From NCBI RefSeq assembly GCF_035046485.1, contig NC_085138.1, forward strand, positions 326,674,129 through 326,738,128: DNA of 64,000 bases. Direction: 5' to 3'. The position numbers were made by a program, and so were the translations under genes. Origin of the DNA: Aedes albopictus (taxonomy: Eukaryota; Arthropoda; Insecta; Diptera; Culicidae). This document shows positions 9,711 to 21,901 of the stretch, piece after piece; the stretch's first letter is position 1; each line of letters begins with the position of its first letter. Under the pieces are notes generated by a model, which ran no database searches, was not told where the DNA came from, and was given only the letters and a program-made list of their open reading frames with translations.

Positions 9711-10289
9711 TGTTGGGCGATAGACGAATCGATAGATTTTGTGAATTTTATTCCGATAATTCAGTCGTGGAAGAAATTACAAAATTCCTGAGATGGACAA
9801 TTATTAGTTTGCGGTCCTACAGATAAGGTCATTCATACTCACTTTTGGTGATTCGTCACCGCATCAATGAAGAGATGGCAAACTAATTGTAGCCTCCGCA
9901 CTCTTTTCAATAAGTGTTTTTAACTTATTAGAGAATAGTTTACGTCTAGTTATAGTTCAATTTCATACGTATTTCAATAATTATGTTAAGTAGGATTTAG
10001 CTGTCAATGTAGCAAATATACTGGATTCTACAGACTATAAAACGATGGAACAGCTAAATTAAAGATCGAATTCGTGGTACTTTGATTTGCGGCACACTTT
10101 GTTTATCGTCAATTTCAATTGTTTTTCTCTCAGTATCGTAGATCTTTGACCTTGGTACGATTGTTCGCACGACCGACATTCCCCTGTTGGATGCCAGGGT
10201 GTGATTGCGTTCGAGCAGTACCGCAGGTAGTAGTAGTCGTAGTGGGGCTCTTGGGGCTCGTCGGGTACCCCAACGTGGCGCAGTCAACA
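9711..10289 (-). repeat. 5' LTR of the BEL/Pao element
   Basis: This is the 579-bp direct copy of 2903-3481. In element orientation it starts TGTTGACTGCGCC and ends GGGCGCCCAACA-like with CCCAACA. It would hold the promoter. The flanking AATAT at 10290-10294 matches that on the other side. Confidence 0.95.
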
Positions 10290-10379
10290 AATATTGTGCA
10301 TAAGAATATTTCATAATAACGGGAACTTTTGCAACGGCGGCCAAGGGGTGTTTACAGAGGAAAGCAAATGAAGGTTACA

Positions 10380-11250
10380 GTTTCGTTTTTAGGTGTTTCC
10401 GAAGGTCTCATTTGCGTTACATGGGGTCCGAGTATAGGTCTTTAGGGGGTTTCGTAGTCATTCCAGGAAATCTCAGAGCAATTAAGGCTGGTTTCAGAGG
10501 TGTTACGGAGGCGTTTTAGAAGTTTTTGGTTTAGGAGGATTTTTTGAAACATTTCAGGATGTTTCAGACCATCTTTGGCGTGATTCAAAGGCGTTACGGA
10601 GGATTTTGCGGGGTGTTCGGAGCTTCTCAGGTGCGTTACATGGGGTCCGACGGAGTTTAAGGGGGATTGTGGAGGTATCTCAAGACGTTTTAGAGCATTT
10701 TCGGCGGGATGCAGAGGCGTTACTAAAACGTTACGAGGAGTTTTCGTGGGGTTCGGAGCCTCTCAGGTGCGTTACATGGCGTCCGAGAGGGTTTAATGGG
10801 GATTTTGAAGGCATTTCAGGACGTTTCAGAGCTTTTTTTGCGGGTTCAAGGGGCGTTACGGTAGCGTTACGGAGGAGTTTTCGGGGGGTTTGCAGCCCCT
10901 TACGGAGGAGTTCGAAGCCTCTTAGGTGCGTTACATGGAGTCCCCGGGGGTTTAAGGGGGATTTTTGAGGCATTTCAAGAAGTTTCAGAGCAGACTCTGA
11001 AATACCTAAAAACGCCCCTAAAACCTCTTGCAAGGCTCCTGCGATCCCTTGAATTGCCCCTAAAGCCCCTTGGAACGCCCCTGAATCCCACTTAATACTA
11101 TTGAAATACCCCAGAATTCCCCGTAATCCCATGAAAACACCAAAAAATCAAAACAACCCCTTAAACGCCCATGAAGCCCCTTGGAACCCCCTTTTTGGGA
11201 TCTCTAGGAAGCTTCTGGAAACCCCCTTAGTCCCACTTCAGCTGTCCAGG
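10380..11250. repeat. Degenerate G-rich then C-rich repeat block
   Basis: A unit containing GTGCGTTACATGG-GTCCGAG recurs near 10413, 10631, 10769 and 10926 (spacing about 220, 140 and 157 bp) with TTTCAGGACGTTTCAGAGC-like pieces between. At about 10985 a short palindrome (TTTCAGAG, CA, GACTCTGAAA) marks a switch, after which the + strand carries the complementary C-rich type (CCCCTTGGAACGCCCCTG). The block is an imperfect inverted repeat. No coding potential. Confidence 0.6.
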
Positions 11251-11317
11251 AGCAAGACCTGTTCTCACGAATTAGATTCTCTAATTAAAGCCCAAACTTA
11301 ATTTATGCATAAATGTC

Positions 11318-11390
11318 CCTCTTTTTATGCCTTTTTAAATTTATGCACATTGTTAAATTATGCAGTCCCAGCCATGTGTATAAAAAGAGG
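11318..11390. repeat. Second copy of the CCTCTTTTTATGC inverted repeat
   Basis: This starts CCCTCTTTTTATGCC and ends GTATAAAAAGAGG, with TTTATGCAC inside as in the copy at 2809-2880. Same size class; probably the same MITE family. Confidence 0.5.
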
Positions 11391-14130
11391 TTCCAGTGTA
11401 TTCATGTACATAAAGATAATTAAATCCAAAATGATAAATAAAAAAATAAACAAACATGTTCTCATAAATAAAGAAAAATAATCCGGTACATGTTGTTGAC
11501 CGGGCAATGGTTTTCCGGTAACTGGTTCATTCCGGTAAATGGTATTGCGGTAAATTGCATTCCAGTAATGAGTTTCCGGGTAATATCGTAGATTCATCAA
11601 CATGAGTTACAGCATATATAGACCTGAACCAAAGGCTAATAAGCGTAGTACCAATCAATCCAGCGCATTGTGCTGAAGATTATAGCCCCCTCATAATGCA
11701 TATCCAGAAAACTAGAGAATGAAATCGAAACGTTAAACTAATCTAGATCATATGAATCAGGTCTAGACCAAAACTGAAGACGTAAAAATGTAGTACAGAC
11801 CAATCCAAGTCACTTTTCCTAAATACCTCATCACTTTTTTGGGATTATTTATGGAAGCTCTCTTGGAATGTAGTACACACCAAACCAAACCATTTTTTTT
11901 TCTAAGATTCCAATTCTCTAGGATGCATATCTAGATCATAATCATTAAACGCTTACAGCGCCACCTAGCGGCAAAAATTGAAAACCTAAGGTTTCTGCAT
12001 GCATTTGGCCAAGTTTTCCCATACAAACTTCAAGCCTGTTGAGGGCCCCTTTGACTTGACTGCTTTTGTGCATATTTTTAACGTAGCTTCTGGGAGTCCA
12101 AAAGAACTTTTTTAGGAGGTAAGACTTGGTATTTTTCGAAATTTTTGTTTTTTATATATGTGTGGGCCACCGTAATGATTTCTAGTCGTCAAACATTAAA
12201 AAAAAATAAAAAAAGGCAAAATATCCATAAAATCGGAATGTATAAAATGCAATCAAGGGACTATATTAAATAAAAAAAAAACTATGAATTATTATTTATG
12301 ATTCATCGTGATAATCAACTAAGCGGAGTGGCGCTGGTGTGATGTTTAAAGCACGTGACTCGACAATCTCACAAAATGTAGTAAAACGTTGGCTCCCGTC
12401 TGAAGATTAACTAGTCTCGGGATAAAAATCTCGTTAATTAAGATAAAAAAAAAGGAATTAAGTGTTTAAGGCGATCCTGGGTACATTTCCTTCTTCTCCG
12501 GTATTTGATTATTTTTATCATATAACAAATTATAATCAAATAGCGCACAGTTCATAAAATAGCAGTTTTGCAGTGAAATATTGTGATAATGATGTGTTTT
12601 TTGATCTCAATGGAAAGGAAAGCGTCCTGAGCCAGCGATTAAGCAAATTTTAAAATAACTCGATATCAGATAGTGGTAAAAATTCGAGCATTTCTTCATC
12701 TTCAGCTGAAAACTCACACATGTTGAGAAAATTTTACAAGCATGTGTTAGAAAATCCAAATTAATTTCCCCCTTAAGCAATATGTAATGGAATCTCCTCT
12801 CCATACATTTTAATTGCCTGATGTTCGTTTTACCTCATGCTCTCCTATCCTCGCTTGATTTGCTGAAATCGACAGAATTCCTGCAAATAAAAAGTGTTTT
12901 CTCCGTTGGAAACAGGAATAACTGATGGCTCAATTAGTAACAGTTTGCGTGTACGCTGACTGAGCTCTGTCTGAAAAGCGCCAGAGCGCGAACATGGGAA
13001 ACAACAAACGAGCCGAATTTCAACAGCAGCAGAAGCTCTATTTGAAATTTGAAAAGACTTTTTATTCCATTATGGCTTGCATCAGTTGAGGTTTGCTCAG
13101 AGAAAGAAAAATTCAATGAAACGATGCACTTTGAAGTTTTCTGAAATTCGCTCAACACGTTCACCATGTAACCACCAACTTGCACAGAATCCGTTCGTTT
13201 TTGATGTACGGTTTTGTTTTTTTTTTTTTAATAATATACAGTTGGGTCTGTTATTCATCGTCAGCGCTCACTGCAATTTCCTAGCTCTCCTGCACTCAGC
13301 CCAGTCACAAACCAAAAACTTCGTTGAATGACCATTTGGTAGTTACGGTGGGATAAGTGGGTGGCAGCGTCTAATAAGACAACCGATTGTACAATGTATA
13401 ACGCACAAAGTGAATATGGAACGCATATACTGCTTCATGTTTTACATTGCTTTGCCATCGCTTTCCATCCAACACAATTTTTCGTTTTTCCAATTAAACC
13501 AACTCAAATATTTTTTTAACTACTCTCAATGCACAGAACTCCATCATGTTGATTGACATCAAATTAATAAACAAACCATGTTGGTTTTCATTAAATTTTA
13601 CCTTCTTATTTATTTTCTTTCTAAAGACATTAACTTCTCATACGGACAGAACATGTTGCTCAGTTTTGTGTTACACGAGAAGTCCACAGTCATTAGAACG
13701 AAATGCAGCTTCATTGAACTACTTCCAGAGGAATCATTATAATTAGGAACGATTGGCTTTATTTTTCAGTGAAATCTTATACTGCTCAAAGGAGGAGGGA
13801 GTAAGGAGAGTAAGGAAATAATACGGTGGATAGAATTGCAAGCGAACAACGAGAGAAGATGAATAGAAGTTGAGAAAAAAAGTTCCCCAAAGGGCCTCTG
13901 GTAATTACAATTTCTATTCAATTTCTCTCATCGCTCGCTACTGGCTCTATCAACCGTGAAGGCTGTAGTTACTATCCTTACTCTTCCCTTTCTGTGGTAG
14001 TATTGAATTTCACCAAAAAAAAAAAAAAAACAAATCCTGCAGGATGAAGGCAAGGGCGTAGCCAGCTCTTCGGAAGAATAATTTCCGAAAGATATTGCTG
14101 GTTTCGTCCATGGAATGTTGACAAAATAAA
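11391..14130. other. Gene-free AT-rich stretch
   Basis: It holds a small run of CCGGTAA-type repeats (11500-11580), poly-A/T tracts (13210-13230, about 14017-14033) and a CAGCGCCACCTAGCGG motif at 11957 that also marks repeats elsewhere in the window. Open frames here are short and low in complexity. I recognise no gene. Confidence 0.5.
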
Positions 14131-14139
14131 ATTTGTGGA

Positions 14140-15490
14140 TGAATTCATGAAGGAATTCTTAGAGGAATTCCTGGTGCATTCCCTAGAAAAATTCTGGGAA
14201 AAATCCCTGGGGAATTATAAATAAGTCTTTTCTGTGTGAAATCCAGAAACAAACTGTTGCAATTCGCAACAAAAGAGACAGTTTTCCGATTCTTTGAACG
14301 ATATATTGTAGCGAAATCGATTAGGGGGCGTTCATAAATGACGTAGCTTTTTTTGAGCGATATTTATTACCCCCCTCCCCCCTCGAAGTATTTCGTCATA
14401 AATTCAGACACCCCCCCTCTATAAATGACGTAGCTTGTTAAACGACGCCCCCCCCCTTTAACAAAATATTTTGAAAAAACAACAATAGCAAGAAAACATT
14501 GCCGACTGCCAGGTTCAGATCGCCGACATACATCAAGACCATAGGTGCAACCAGTGGAGATTATCACCAAAGCTAATGACTCAATAAACCACCCATCGTT
14601 CTGCTTGATGTCGGAGAACCGGAAATTGAAGCTCCCAATACCATGTTAGCCTAGAAGCTCTTCCGAAGATATTAGTTTGTTCACTAATAAACCTATTAAG
14701 AATAACAAACTGATTTCATTTAAATAAAATTCACCACGACATTCGAAGGACCCTGCAGGAGTTTCTTCTAAAATTCTTACAGCAGTTCTTTTTGGAATTC
14801 CTAGAGAAATTTATTTTGGGATTCCCATTTTTGATTGTCTCCCTTTTCAGTTCCTCCAGCACTTCCTTGTAGGATTTATCCAGGCTTTTTTTCCCGGGAC
14901 TCCTTCAGTAACTTTTTCCGGCATCCCTCTATTCACTCCATCCAGGATTCCTCCAGGATATCTTAAAATTCTGCGAGGAATCCCTTTACGGATTCCTCCC
15001 ATAGTTGCTTCTGGAATTCCTCCAGGATTTTCTTTCTTACATTTCACCAGGAGTTATATAAAGATAATCTTTTGTGATTCCCCAAAAGTTATTTTCGGGA
15101 TTGCTTCAGAAATTCCTTACGGGATTCTTTCAATTATTTTTTCTAAATTGCCCCAGGTACTCCTCACGGAATAAGTATCTTTTAAAATTGCTCTATTTCC
15201 TTTCATTATTGTTCCAGGAGTTCCTTCTGAAATTCTTCTGGAAGTTCCTTCATGGATTCCTTCTGAGATTCCTCCAGATCCATTTGAAATGTTTTCAGGA
15301 GTTTTTTTTTTTCAGGGATTTCCAGTAGGAATTCCTGTGGAAATGTTATCCTCCTCCTGTTCGGGAAACCTATAAAGAACACAATGAGAAATTCCTTACA
15401 AAGTTGCTAGAGGAGTTCCTTAAGAAATTGTTGGATGAATTCTTCGAGGAAGTCCTGTAGAAACTATATAAGGAACTCCTAGAATCTTGC
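14140..15490. repeat. GAATTCC-rich degenerate arrays
   Basis: Bases 14140-14220 carry the + type (GGAATTCTTAGAGGAATTCC). Bases 14750-15350 carry the complementary type (TTCCTCCAGGATT, GGGATTCC) and about 15380-15480 return to the + type. The unit is short, loose and variable. Frames through it give only Phe/Leu- or Glu-rich peptides. A MITE (14324-14456) and unrelated sequence lie between the parts. Confidence 0.55.
14324..14456. repeat. MITE with GGGGGCGT ends, Harbinger-like
   Basis: The left end GGGGGCGTTCATAAATGACG and the right end ACGACGCCCCCCCCC are inverted, with TAAATGACGTAGC near both ends and C-rich runs inside. The flanks are TTA (left) and TTTA (right), close to the TWA targets of PIF/Harbinger elements. 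Length 133 bp. Confidence 0.55.
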
Positions 15491-15920
15491 CGTAATGCCA
15501 AAAGCTTAGAAAAAATTTCCTTTGTAACCTTAGCGGCGTGCAGTGCCCTCTATAGCAAGCAGAAAACTATTGGTCTTGAGAAGCATTTGAGCGAAATTGA
15601 TTTTTGTCTGCAAATACAATATATTATTCTTTGCGCAGGATTTCAAAACCACTTTCTCAGATACAGTTGTTGCGTCCGATAGCTGCGTGTCTTACGAAAT
15701 GAAGCCGGCATTTATTTCCATTATTTGTTATTCACAATAATGTGAATGGAAACAAAATCATGCATTTTTTTTTATTTACTGGATAATAATACTGAATGCA
15801 AGTAAAAAGTTTATTAATTATGAAATATTTTTTTCCAATAGGCCTAGTAGAAAGCTACGTAGCATATCATAAACCCCTACCCCCTATCGTCACACTTTGT
15901 CACAAAACCACAAACACCTA

Positions 15921-16113
15921 ATAGTAGAAAAGTGCCTATTTTTTCTAGAAAATCGTCAATATCTTTTGAACGAAATGACGTATCAACATTCTCAGCGCAC
16001 GAAATTGTGCGCTTTCAAAAACGCACATTTTCGTGCGCTAGGAATGTTGCTACGTCATTCCGTTCAAAAGATATTGACGATTTTCTAGAAAAAATAAGCA
16101 CTTTTCTACTATT
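15921..16113. repeat. 193-bp long-stem hairpin
   Basis: The left arm (AGTAGAAAAGTGCCTATTTT at 15923) and the right arm (AAAATAAGCACTTTTCTACT) are inverted copies about 85-90 bp long, roughly 93 percent matched, around a small loop near 16011-16022. The arms meet at AGCGCACGAAA / TTTCGTGCGCT. A related CTCAGCGCACGAAA block lies at about 16302. No ORF. Confidence 0.75.
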
Positions 16114-16714
16114 TTTTTCTCGAGTTACAAAAATAACACCTCTCTAATTTTTTGATATGTTTTATAGCAATATTTCTTCTTTTGAATGCTTGAAAAAGAT
16201 ATTTTTTATCTTTGCCCCAACCCGTAATATCGCCTTTTGAATAAACTATGATTTTTGAAGAAAAACATTCATAACTTCTAAACCAAAAGAGATAACGATC
16301 GTCTCAGCGCACGAAACGATGCGTTTTCAAAAGCTCTACAAGTGTTTCTTAGGCAACTTTGATAAAAAATTGAAACTGAAAAAGTTTGAGCCAGAAAACC
16401 GGTTTTTCTTGAACCACCCTAAGCAATTTAGAAATATATCTCTAGATCGGTCAATTTTAAAGCTACATAAAAACTGTCTTCAGCAAACTTGCTCAAAATT
16501 GATAGATCTACAACTTTTCCAAAGAATGTATATAGCTATTCTTGCAAATAAAAAAGTTTGGTTTCCAATTTCTGTGAAAATATGGACCACCCTAATTTTC
16601 ATGTACATTGGAAAAAGGACCTTATTATTAGGAACAACATTGTAGAAGTCCATATTTGTCTAAAAAATCATTTTAAGGCGCTGCATGCATCTTTCCTCGT
16701 AAATTTGGTTCATG
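16114..16714. other. Gene-free stretch after the hairpin
   Basis: AT-rich, with one more CTCAGCGCACGAAACGATGCG block (16302-16322) related to the hairpin loop. It is probably the rest of the same repeat unit. Nothing coding is recognised. Confidence 0.35.
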
Positions 16715-18527
16715 GTCCATTGTGCAATGTACGGTACCGGCGACCGCCACGGTACAACCTAGTGCGACTGAAGCAACCGGATGTCGCCTCAGCATACGTC
16801 CACAATCACGAGGCCGCGTTGCTAGACGAGGGCGAGCTCGATGAGGCCCCTCTAGATGACTCCTGGAGTATATTGAAAGCAGCCATCAACGACGCAGCCG
16901 AGAGCACCATCGGGTACGTGGAACGGAATCGACGGAACGAATGGTTCAACGAAGAGTGCAGAACGGTTTTGGAGGAGAAGAACGCAGCGAGGGCGGTAAT
17001 GCTACAGCAAGGGACTCGGCAGAACGTGGAACGTTACAAACAAAAGCGGAAACAGCAGACCCGCCTCATCCGGGAGAAAAAGCGCCGCCTGGAAGAAGCG
17101 GAGTGTGAAGAAATGGAACTGCTGTGCCGTTCCCAAGAAACACAGAAGTTCTATCAGAAGCTCAACGCAGGGATAAAGACAGAGGTATCGCAGCGGAACT
17201 CATCAAGATGGGCCCAAAAAAGTTGGCCACCTGTCTGCGTCGGCCAGCTACCAGAGCTGCCCCATTCACAGAAAAGGCGACCATTTGAAATGTGAGAACT
17301 TCAGGGCGACCACTATTTTGAATGCTGCCTACAAAGTGCTATCCCAGATCATCTTCCGTCGTCTAAAACGAATGAGTTCGTGGGAAGTTATCAAGCCGAC
17401 TTCATCGACGGCCGGTCGACAACGGACCAGATCTTCACCGTACGGCAAATCCTCCAGAAATACCGTGAATACCAGATCCCAACGCACCACCTGTTCATCG
17501 ACTTCAAAGCGGCATACGGCAGTATCGACCGCGCAGAACTATGGAGAATCATGGACGAAAACGGCTTTCCTGGGAAGCTGACTAGACTGATTAAGGCAAC
17601 GATGGACGGTGTTCAAAACTGCGTAAGGGTTTCGGGTGAACTGTCCAGTTCATTCGAATCTCGCCGGGGACTGCCACAAGGTGATGAACTCTCATGCCTA
17701 CTATTCAACATCGCTCTGGAAGGTGTGATGCGACGAGCCGGGCTCAACAGCTGGGGAACGATTTTCACAAAACCCGGTCAATTTGTGTGCTTTGCGGACA
17801 ACATGGACATTATTGCCAGAATATTTGGAACGGTGGCAGAGCTGTACACCCTGAAACGCGAAGCAGCAAAGGTCGGACTGGTGGTGAATGCCTCAAAAAC
17901 AAAGTACATGCTGGTAGGCGGAACCGAAAACGACCGGATCCGTCTGGGTAGTAATGTTACGATAGACGGGGATACTTTCGAGGTGGTGGAGGAATTCGTC
18001 TACCTCGGATCCTTACTGACGGTTGACAACAACGTGAGCCGTGAAATTCGAAGGCGCATCATCAGCGGAAGTCGGGCCTACTACGGGCTCCAGAAGAAGC
18101 TGCGGTCGAAAAAGATTCACCCACGCACCAAATGCACCATTTACAAAACGCTAATAAGACCGGTGGTCCTCTACGGGCACGAGACATGGACCATGCTCGA
18201 GGAGGACCTGCAAGCACTCGGAGTTTTCGAACGACGCGTGCTAAGGACGATCTTCGGCGGTGTGCAGGAGAACGGTGTGTGACGGAGAAGGACGGATCCA
18301 CGAGTTCGCTGCACTTTACGGCGCACCCAGCATCCAGAAGGTGGCCAAAGCTGGAAGGATACGGTGGGCAGGGCATGTTGCAAGAATGCCGGACAACAAC
18401 CCTGCAAAGCTGGTGTTTGCAACGGATCCGGTTGGCACAAGAAGGCGTGGAGCGCAGAGAGCACGATGGGCGGACCAGGTGGAGCGTGACTTGGCGAGCA
18501 TCGGGAATTTTTGGAGAATTTTTCTAA
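16715..18527 (+). pseudogene. RTE-like LINE: endonuclease tail and reverse transcriptase
   Basis: Coding homology starts at VRYRRPPRYNLVRLKQPDVA (end of the endonuclease region) and runs through a basic helix-rich linker (NEWFNEECRTVLEEKNAA). Near 17180 about one RT block is deleted; homology resumes in another frame with RKGDHLKCENFRATTILN. The RT from about 17380 has FIDGRSTTDQIF, LFIDFKAAYGSIDR and SRRGLPQGDELSCLLF. The catalytic YADD equivalent reads FADN, so one active aspartate is lost. After VFERRVLRTIFGGVQENGV (near 18280) the frame shifts and continues with the RTE-type tail RIRWAGHVARMPDNNPAKLV to about 18510. The endonuclease N-terminus is missing. Decayed copy; RTE is the best guess for the clade. 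Confidence 0.8.
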
Positions 18528-18544
18528 CAATTGCATGTAAATGA

Positions 18545-21500
18545 ATACATTCTTAAGGGATATCTAGAGCATTTTTTGAGCTATTCTTGCTCGAGCAAAA
18601 GTCAAGTACTGACTATCAAAAGGTAATATTGGCTTCATTAATATAAGATCTGAAAGAACGAAACATATCATAATCAGATATATATTCATGCTAAAAAAAT
18701 GAACATTAATCAACTGCAACGCAAAATATTTGTTTTTTTTAGTAAATTACATATTTTTAAAAACTCTATATCTCGATTTTCTGGTAATACGTAATAAAAT
18801 GCTGTCCTACCTAATTTGTTGAGAATCTGTCTCGAATTTGGCACGTAATTATGCATCAAAATTTCGATTCGTTTTATTTCGTAAACTAGTGTTATTGAAT
18901 AAACATTCATTTGATCCTGCTAATAGAACGGTTCATGTCGAATAGGTTTTAATTTTTGGGCGAACAAGAGTTAAACAATAGTTTTATTTCAGCATTATTC
19001 GCTTATAATACAGCTTGCAGTTTAATAACGTTGTATTAAGAAACATTTTATAAATATTTTTTAAAAAGTTTCACCCAAATCATGTTTAAAGTTTCTTTAA
19101 CTTATTATCTTTTGAATGAGATCTAGGTTCTTGGACGTAAATTGGCGGAGATTGGCGTAAAAATACATGTTTTTGAGCGGTTGGCCCCAAATTTTCAATC
19201 GGGTGTGTATTTCAGGTTCAACAAATCTTACATAAGACATTTTTTCTAGCAGCGTACTACAACACACACTTCGCTCCTGAAGATCAAGTAGAAGCCCGAA
19301 CCCACTGTTTATAACTGAGCAGTTAAACTCATGATGTATACCAACCCACAAATATTTTCAAAAAGTTTTGCATGGAAATATGTGTATACAAATCATAAAA
19401 TAAGTTCAACCGGATACCCCCTCAGATCATTCCACGCTTGGCAGAGCAAAGACCAGCCGGCGGCCACGCATGCTGCAGCAGGAACTCTCTTCCCTCAGTA
19501 GTGTGGCATGTGGAACAAACTATTGTGCACATTTCTCATACTTTATAGCTGAGATTCCCAAAATGGTATGGTTGAATTGGAAAGTTTTTGGAAGTTTTGA
19601 AGACATTCATGATGAAGACACTTTTCGTTATTGTTGGTAGCACCAAAGTTCCTTGCGGAAATTTCATTTCCGTAGAAACCAAGATGATTGAAAACGTTTG
19701 ATTTCGTTATGAGCTTGAGGATTTACATTCTTCCCATTCACTCTGTTTACAGAAAACGCGAAAGTGATTTCTAGAGTAATGAAATGCGGTGAGAGCATCT
19801 TTCATTCAATCTGCGGTTAGCATACCTACAAATTCTTCGCTAAATGTGTTTCGGTCGGTAAACAGTGGCAGGTGTTATTTCCATTCAGCAGATATCAGTT
19901 TTTTCGGCAATTTTGTTTTGTTTTGCGTGATATTCATTTTAGACTGATGCATTCTTATTTATAACAAAATGGAAAATGATTTTATTACACACAATTGACA
20001 TTACTTGCATTTTCATGACTTTCACAAATGACAGATAACACTAAGGAAGATAAAAAATGTTGTTAAATAGATTACACAAACGGCAGGGTGCCTTATAGAC
20101 GATGCGGTGAGCGAACGGGTATTCAGCAAGACCATGCCAAGGCCTGACGTACACAGGGTCAAATATTTGACAACGAATGAACTCAAGAAACAACATCAGT
20201 TTTACACTAATGAAAATTCGATCGAAACAAACAATATGTTTGAGCATTTGGTTTCTTTTTGGACACATATTTGACCCTGTTTACTAACAGCTTAAGGGTG
20301 ACGGGTTTTCCGGTCGGTCCAGAAACTTAAGCCAACGAGAAGAATAAATACACCCACGACCAATCGTGTGGTCACCCAACACCGTGCTAGTGCTGTGTAC
20401 GGCACGCAAGCTTTCTTGTAGGTACACTTTAGTCTATGTTCAGTGCGACTGCTCACTTGAGAAAATGTGAAAATGTATATTTTTTTCAAAGAGTGTCTAT
20501 GGTACATAGTCCAATTTTCTCAATGACGCTTCAATTCCTAATCTGCTCATTCAGACCCATTCAGACATACACTAATGATGGGCATATTTTTATACTTTTT
20601 TGTAGGCTGCTTTTTATTATGATTTCGACTGTCACCACAACCTAAATATAGACTGTACCTAGTAGACAAGAAGCACATGTCGTACGTCAGTACATAAATC
20701 ACTTCATTCATTGTCAGTTGCGGCGCGGCGATGGACGTCTTGTTGGAGCTTGGAGGGAGGAAATCGCTTTTATGTAGTAGACATACTACACGAGCAGTAG
20801 AGTAGGGTCTGCTCTGCCATCTAAATGTATACGACAAATGGACAGATATTGTGAAAAGAATGAATGATGATCCAATCCGAATATTGCTTCCTAATCTGGG
20901 ATAATGGATTCAAGAAGGGGAAACAGTATGTAATCGCTTGATAAAAGCTTAATGTTGAAGAAGTCGTCATTAATATCAACGTCATCATTGAAATTTTGAA
21001 AGCAAACACAAACGTTTGTAATGAAAATTGGTTCACTATATTTGATTCACCATCTAGAATACAGTGAATACATTTCTATTACAAATTGGGTATTGGTTCC
21101 CTTATTAAGCATGTGGATCCCATTTTCAAGCAAAGAAAAAGCAAAGATAACCGTACACATCGTAGTTGCTACTCCATGATTGACCAGAACAGTCGAAGTT
21201 GCACAAAGATCCAATGAATGGTGCTTGGGACTAGCTACACACTCTCAATCAGCACAATTCGAGAGTTCAATATTTTAAAGTCAATAACGGCGCCGGCCAC
21301 GTCCTTACGGTCATCGGGAAAGGGAAGGCATATTAGTTCGACAACCGTTGTTACTAGAAACCGTGGAATGCACAGCATCCCCACAGTTGTCTCGGGAAGG
21401 AGTATTTGTTAGTAGGGTAGGGTAAGGTGTGGGTCATGGAGCCACCTTTGGTAGGTGATATGATACTCTAGTTATATGAAAACATACGACACGGTCTTCA

Positions 21501-21860
21501 TCCCGATTATGATTTGTTTAGTCACGATAGTAACTGCCGTTCGAAATTAAACGCGTCACCACATAGATCGTTTAATTAACCGTGAAACCCGACTTTACCA
21601 CGAAAGTTATTGCGTGCTTCTGACTCCGCATTCAATATTTGCGACCCCATCTCCCTACTGATAAAACCGACCAACTCACGAAAATAGCCGCGCGTTTCTT
21701 ACAGTATTGATATTGAACTTAGAGTAGGGTAGCGAACCACTTGGGCAGCGGCCGGTATTTTGGTCACTCTTCGCTTTATGCTTAACGGTTTTGGTCACCG
21801 TTGAGCTGTATATTTAGGGATTGTTGATTTTGTTCGGAGATTGCAACACACTAAAACACG
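18545..21860. other. Gene-free AT-rich stretch
   Basis: It holds GTAAACTAGTGTTAT at 18881-18895, which matches the end of the inverted-repeat element at 24844-25475, and a 14-bp inverted pair ACAGGGTCAAATAT (20155) / ATATTTGACCCTGT (20267) that may bound a 126-bp MITE. ORFs are short with no recognisable domains. Confidence 0.4.
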
Positions 21861-21866
21861 ATTAAT

Positions 21867-21901
21867 AACGTTTCGGCCTACTGACTTTCAGCCATCATCA
21901 G
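21867..21901 (-). other. Hammerhead-like motif
   Basis: On the - strand CTGATGATGGC, then about 14 nt, then GGCCGAAACGTT. CTGATGA plus a short stem plus GAAAC is the core layout of a hammerhead ribozyme. I could not find a proper third stem and cleavage site, so activity is not supported. Related motifs lie at 39758 and 54145. Confidence 0.35.

Larger units (their letters stand above)
2903..10289 (-). mobile_element. Full-length BEL/Pao LTR retrotransposon
   Basis: The 7387-bp element on the - strand has 579-bp LTRs, each beginning TGTTGACTGCG and ending CCCAACA in element orientation. They are flanked by a perfect 5-bp target duplication, AATAT, at 2898-2902 and 10290-10294; five bp is standard for this superfamily. 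By eye the two LTRs are identical along their length, which implies recent insertion. Gag and pol are open, in the same frame and separated by a single TAA at 7522-7524. A polypurine tract abuts the 3' LTR. There is no env-like ORF. Confidence 0.95.

Noticed and set aside
18062..18536. Several ORFs in other frames across the RTE-like RT
   Set aside because: Shadow frames of the GC-rich RT sequence.
20041..20268. 75-residue ORF on the - strand
   Set aside because: Overlaps a small inverted repeat, has no domain and no coding-like neighbours.
21867..21901. Active hammerhead ribozyme
   Set aside because: The CTGATGA and GAAAC parts are present but the bases after GAAAC do not give a stem followed by a proper cleavage site.
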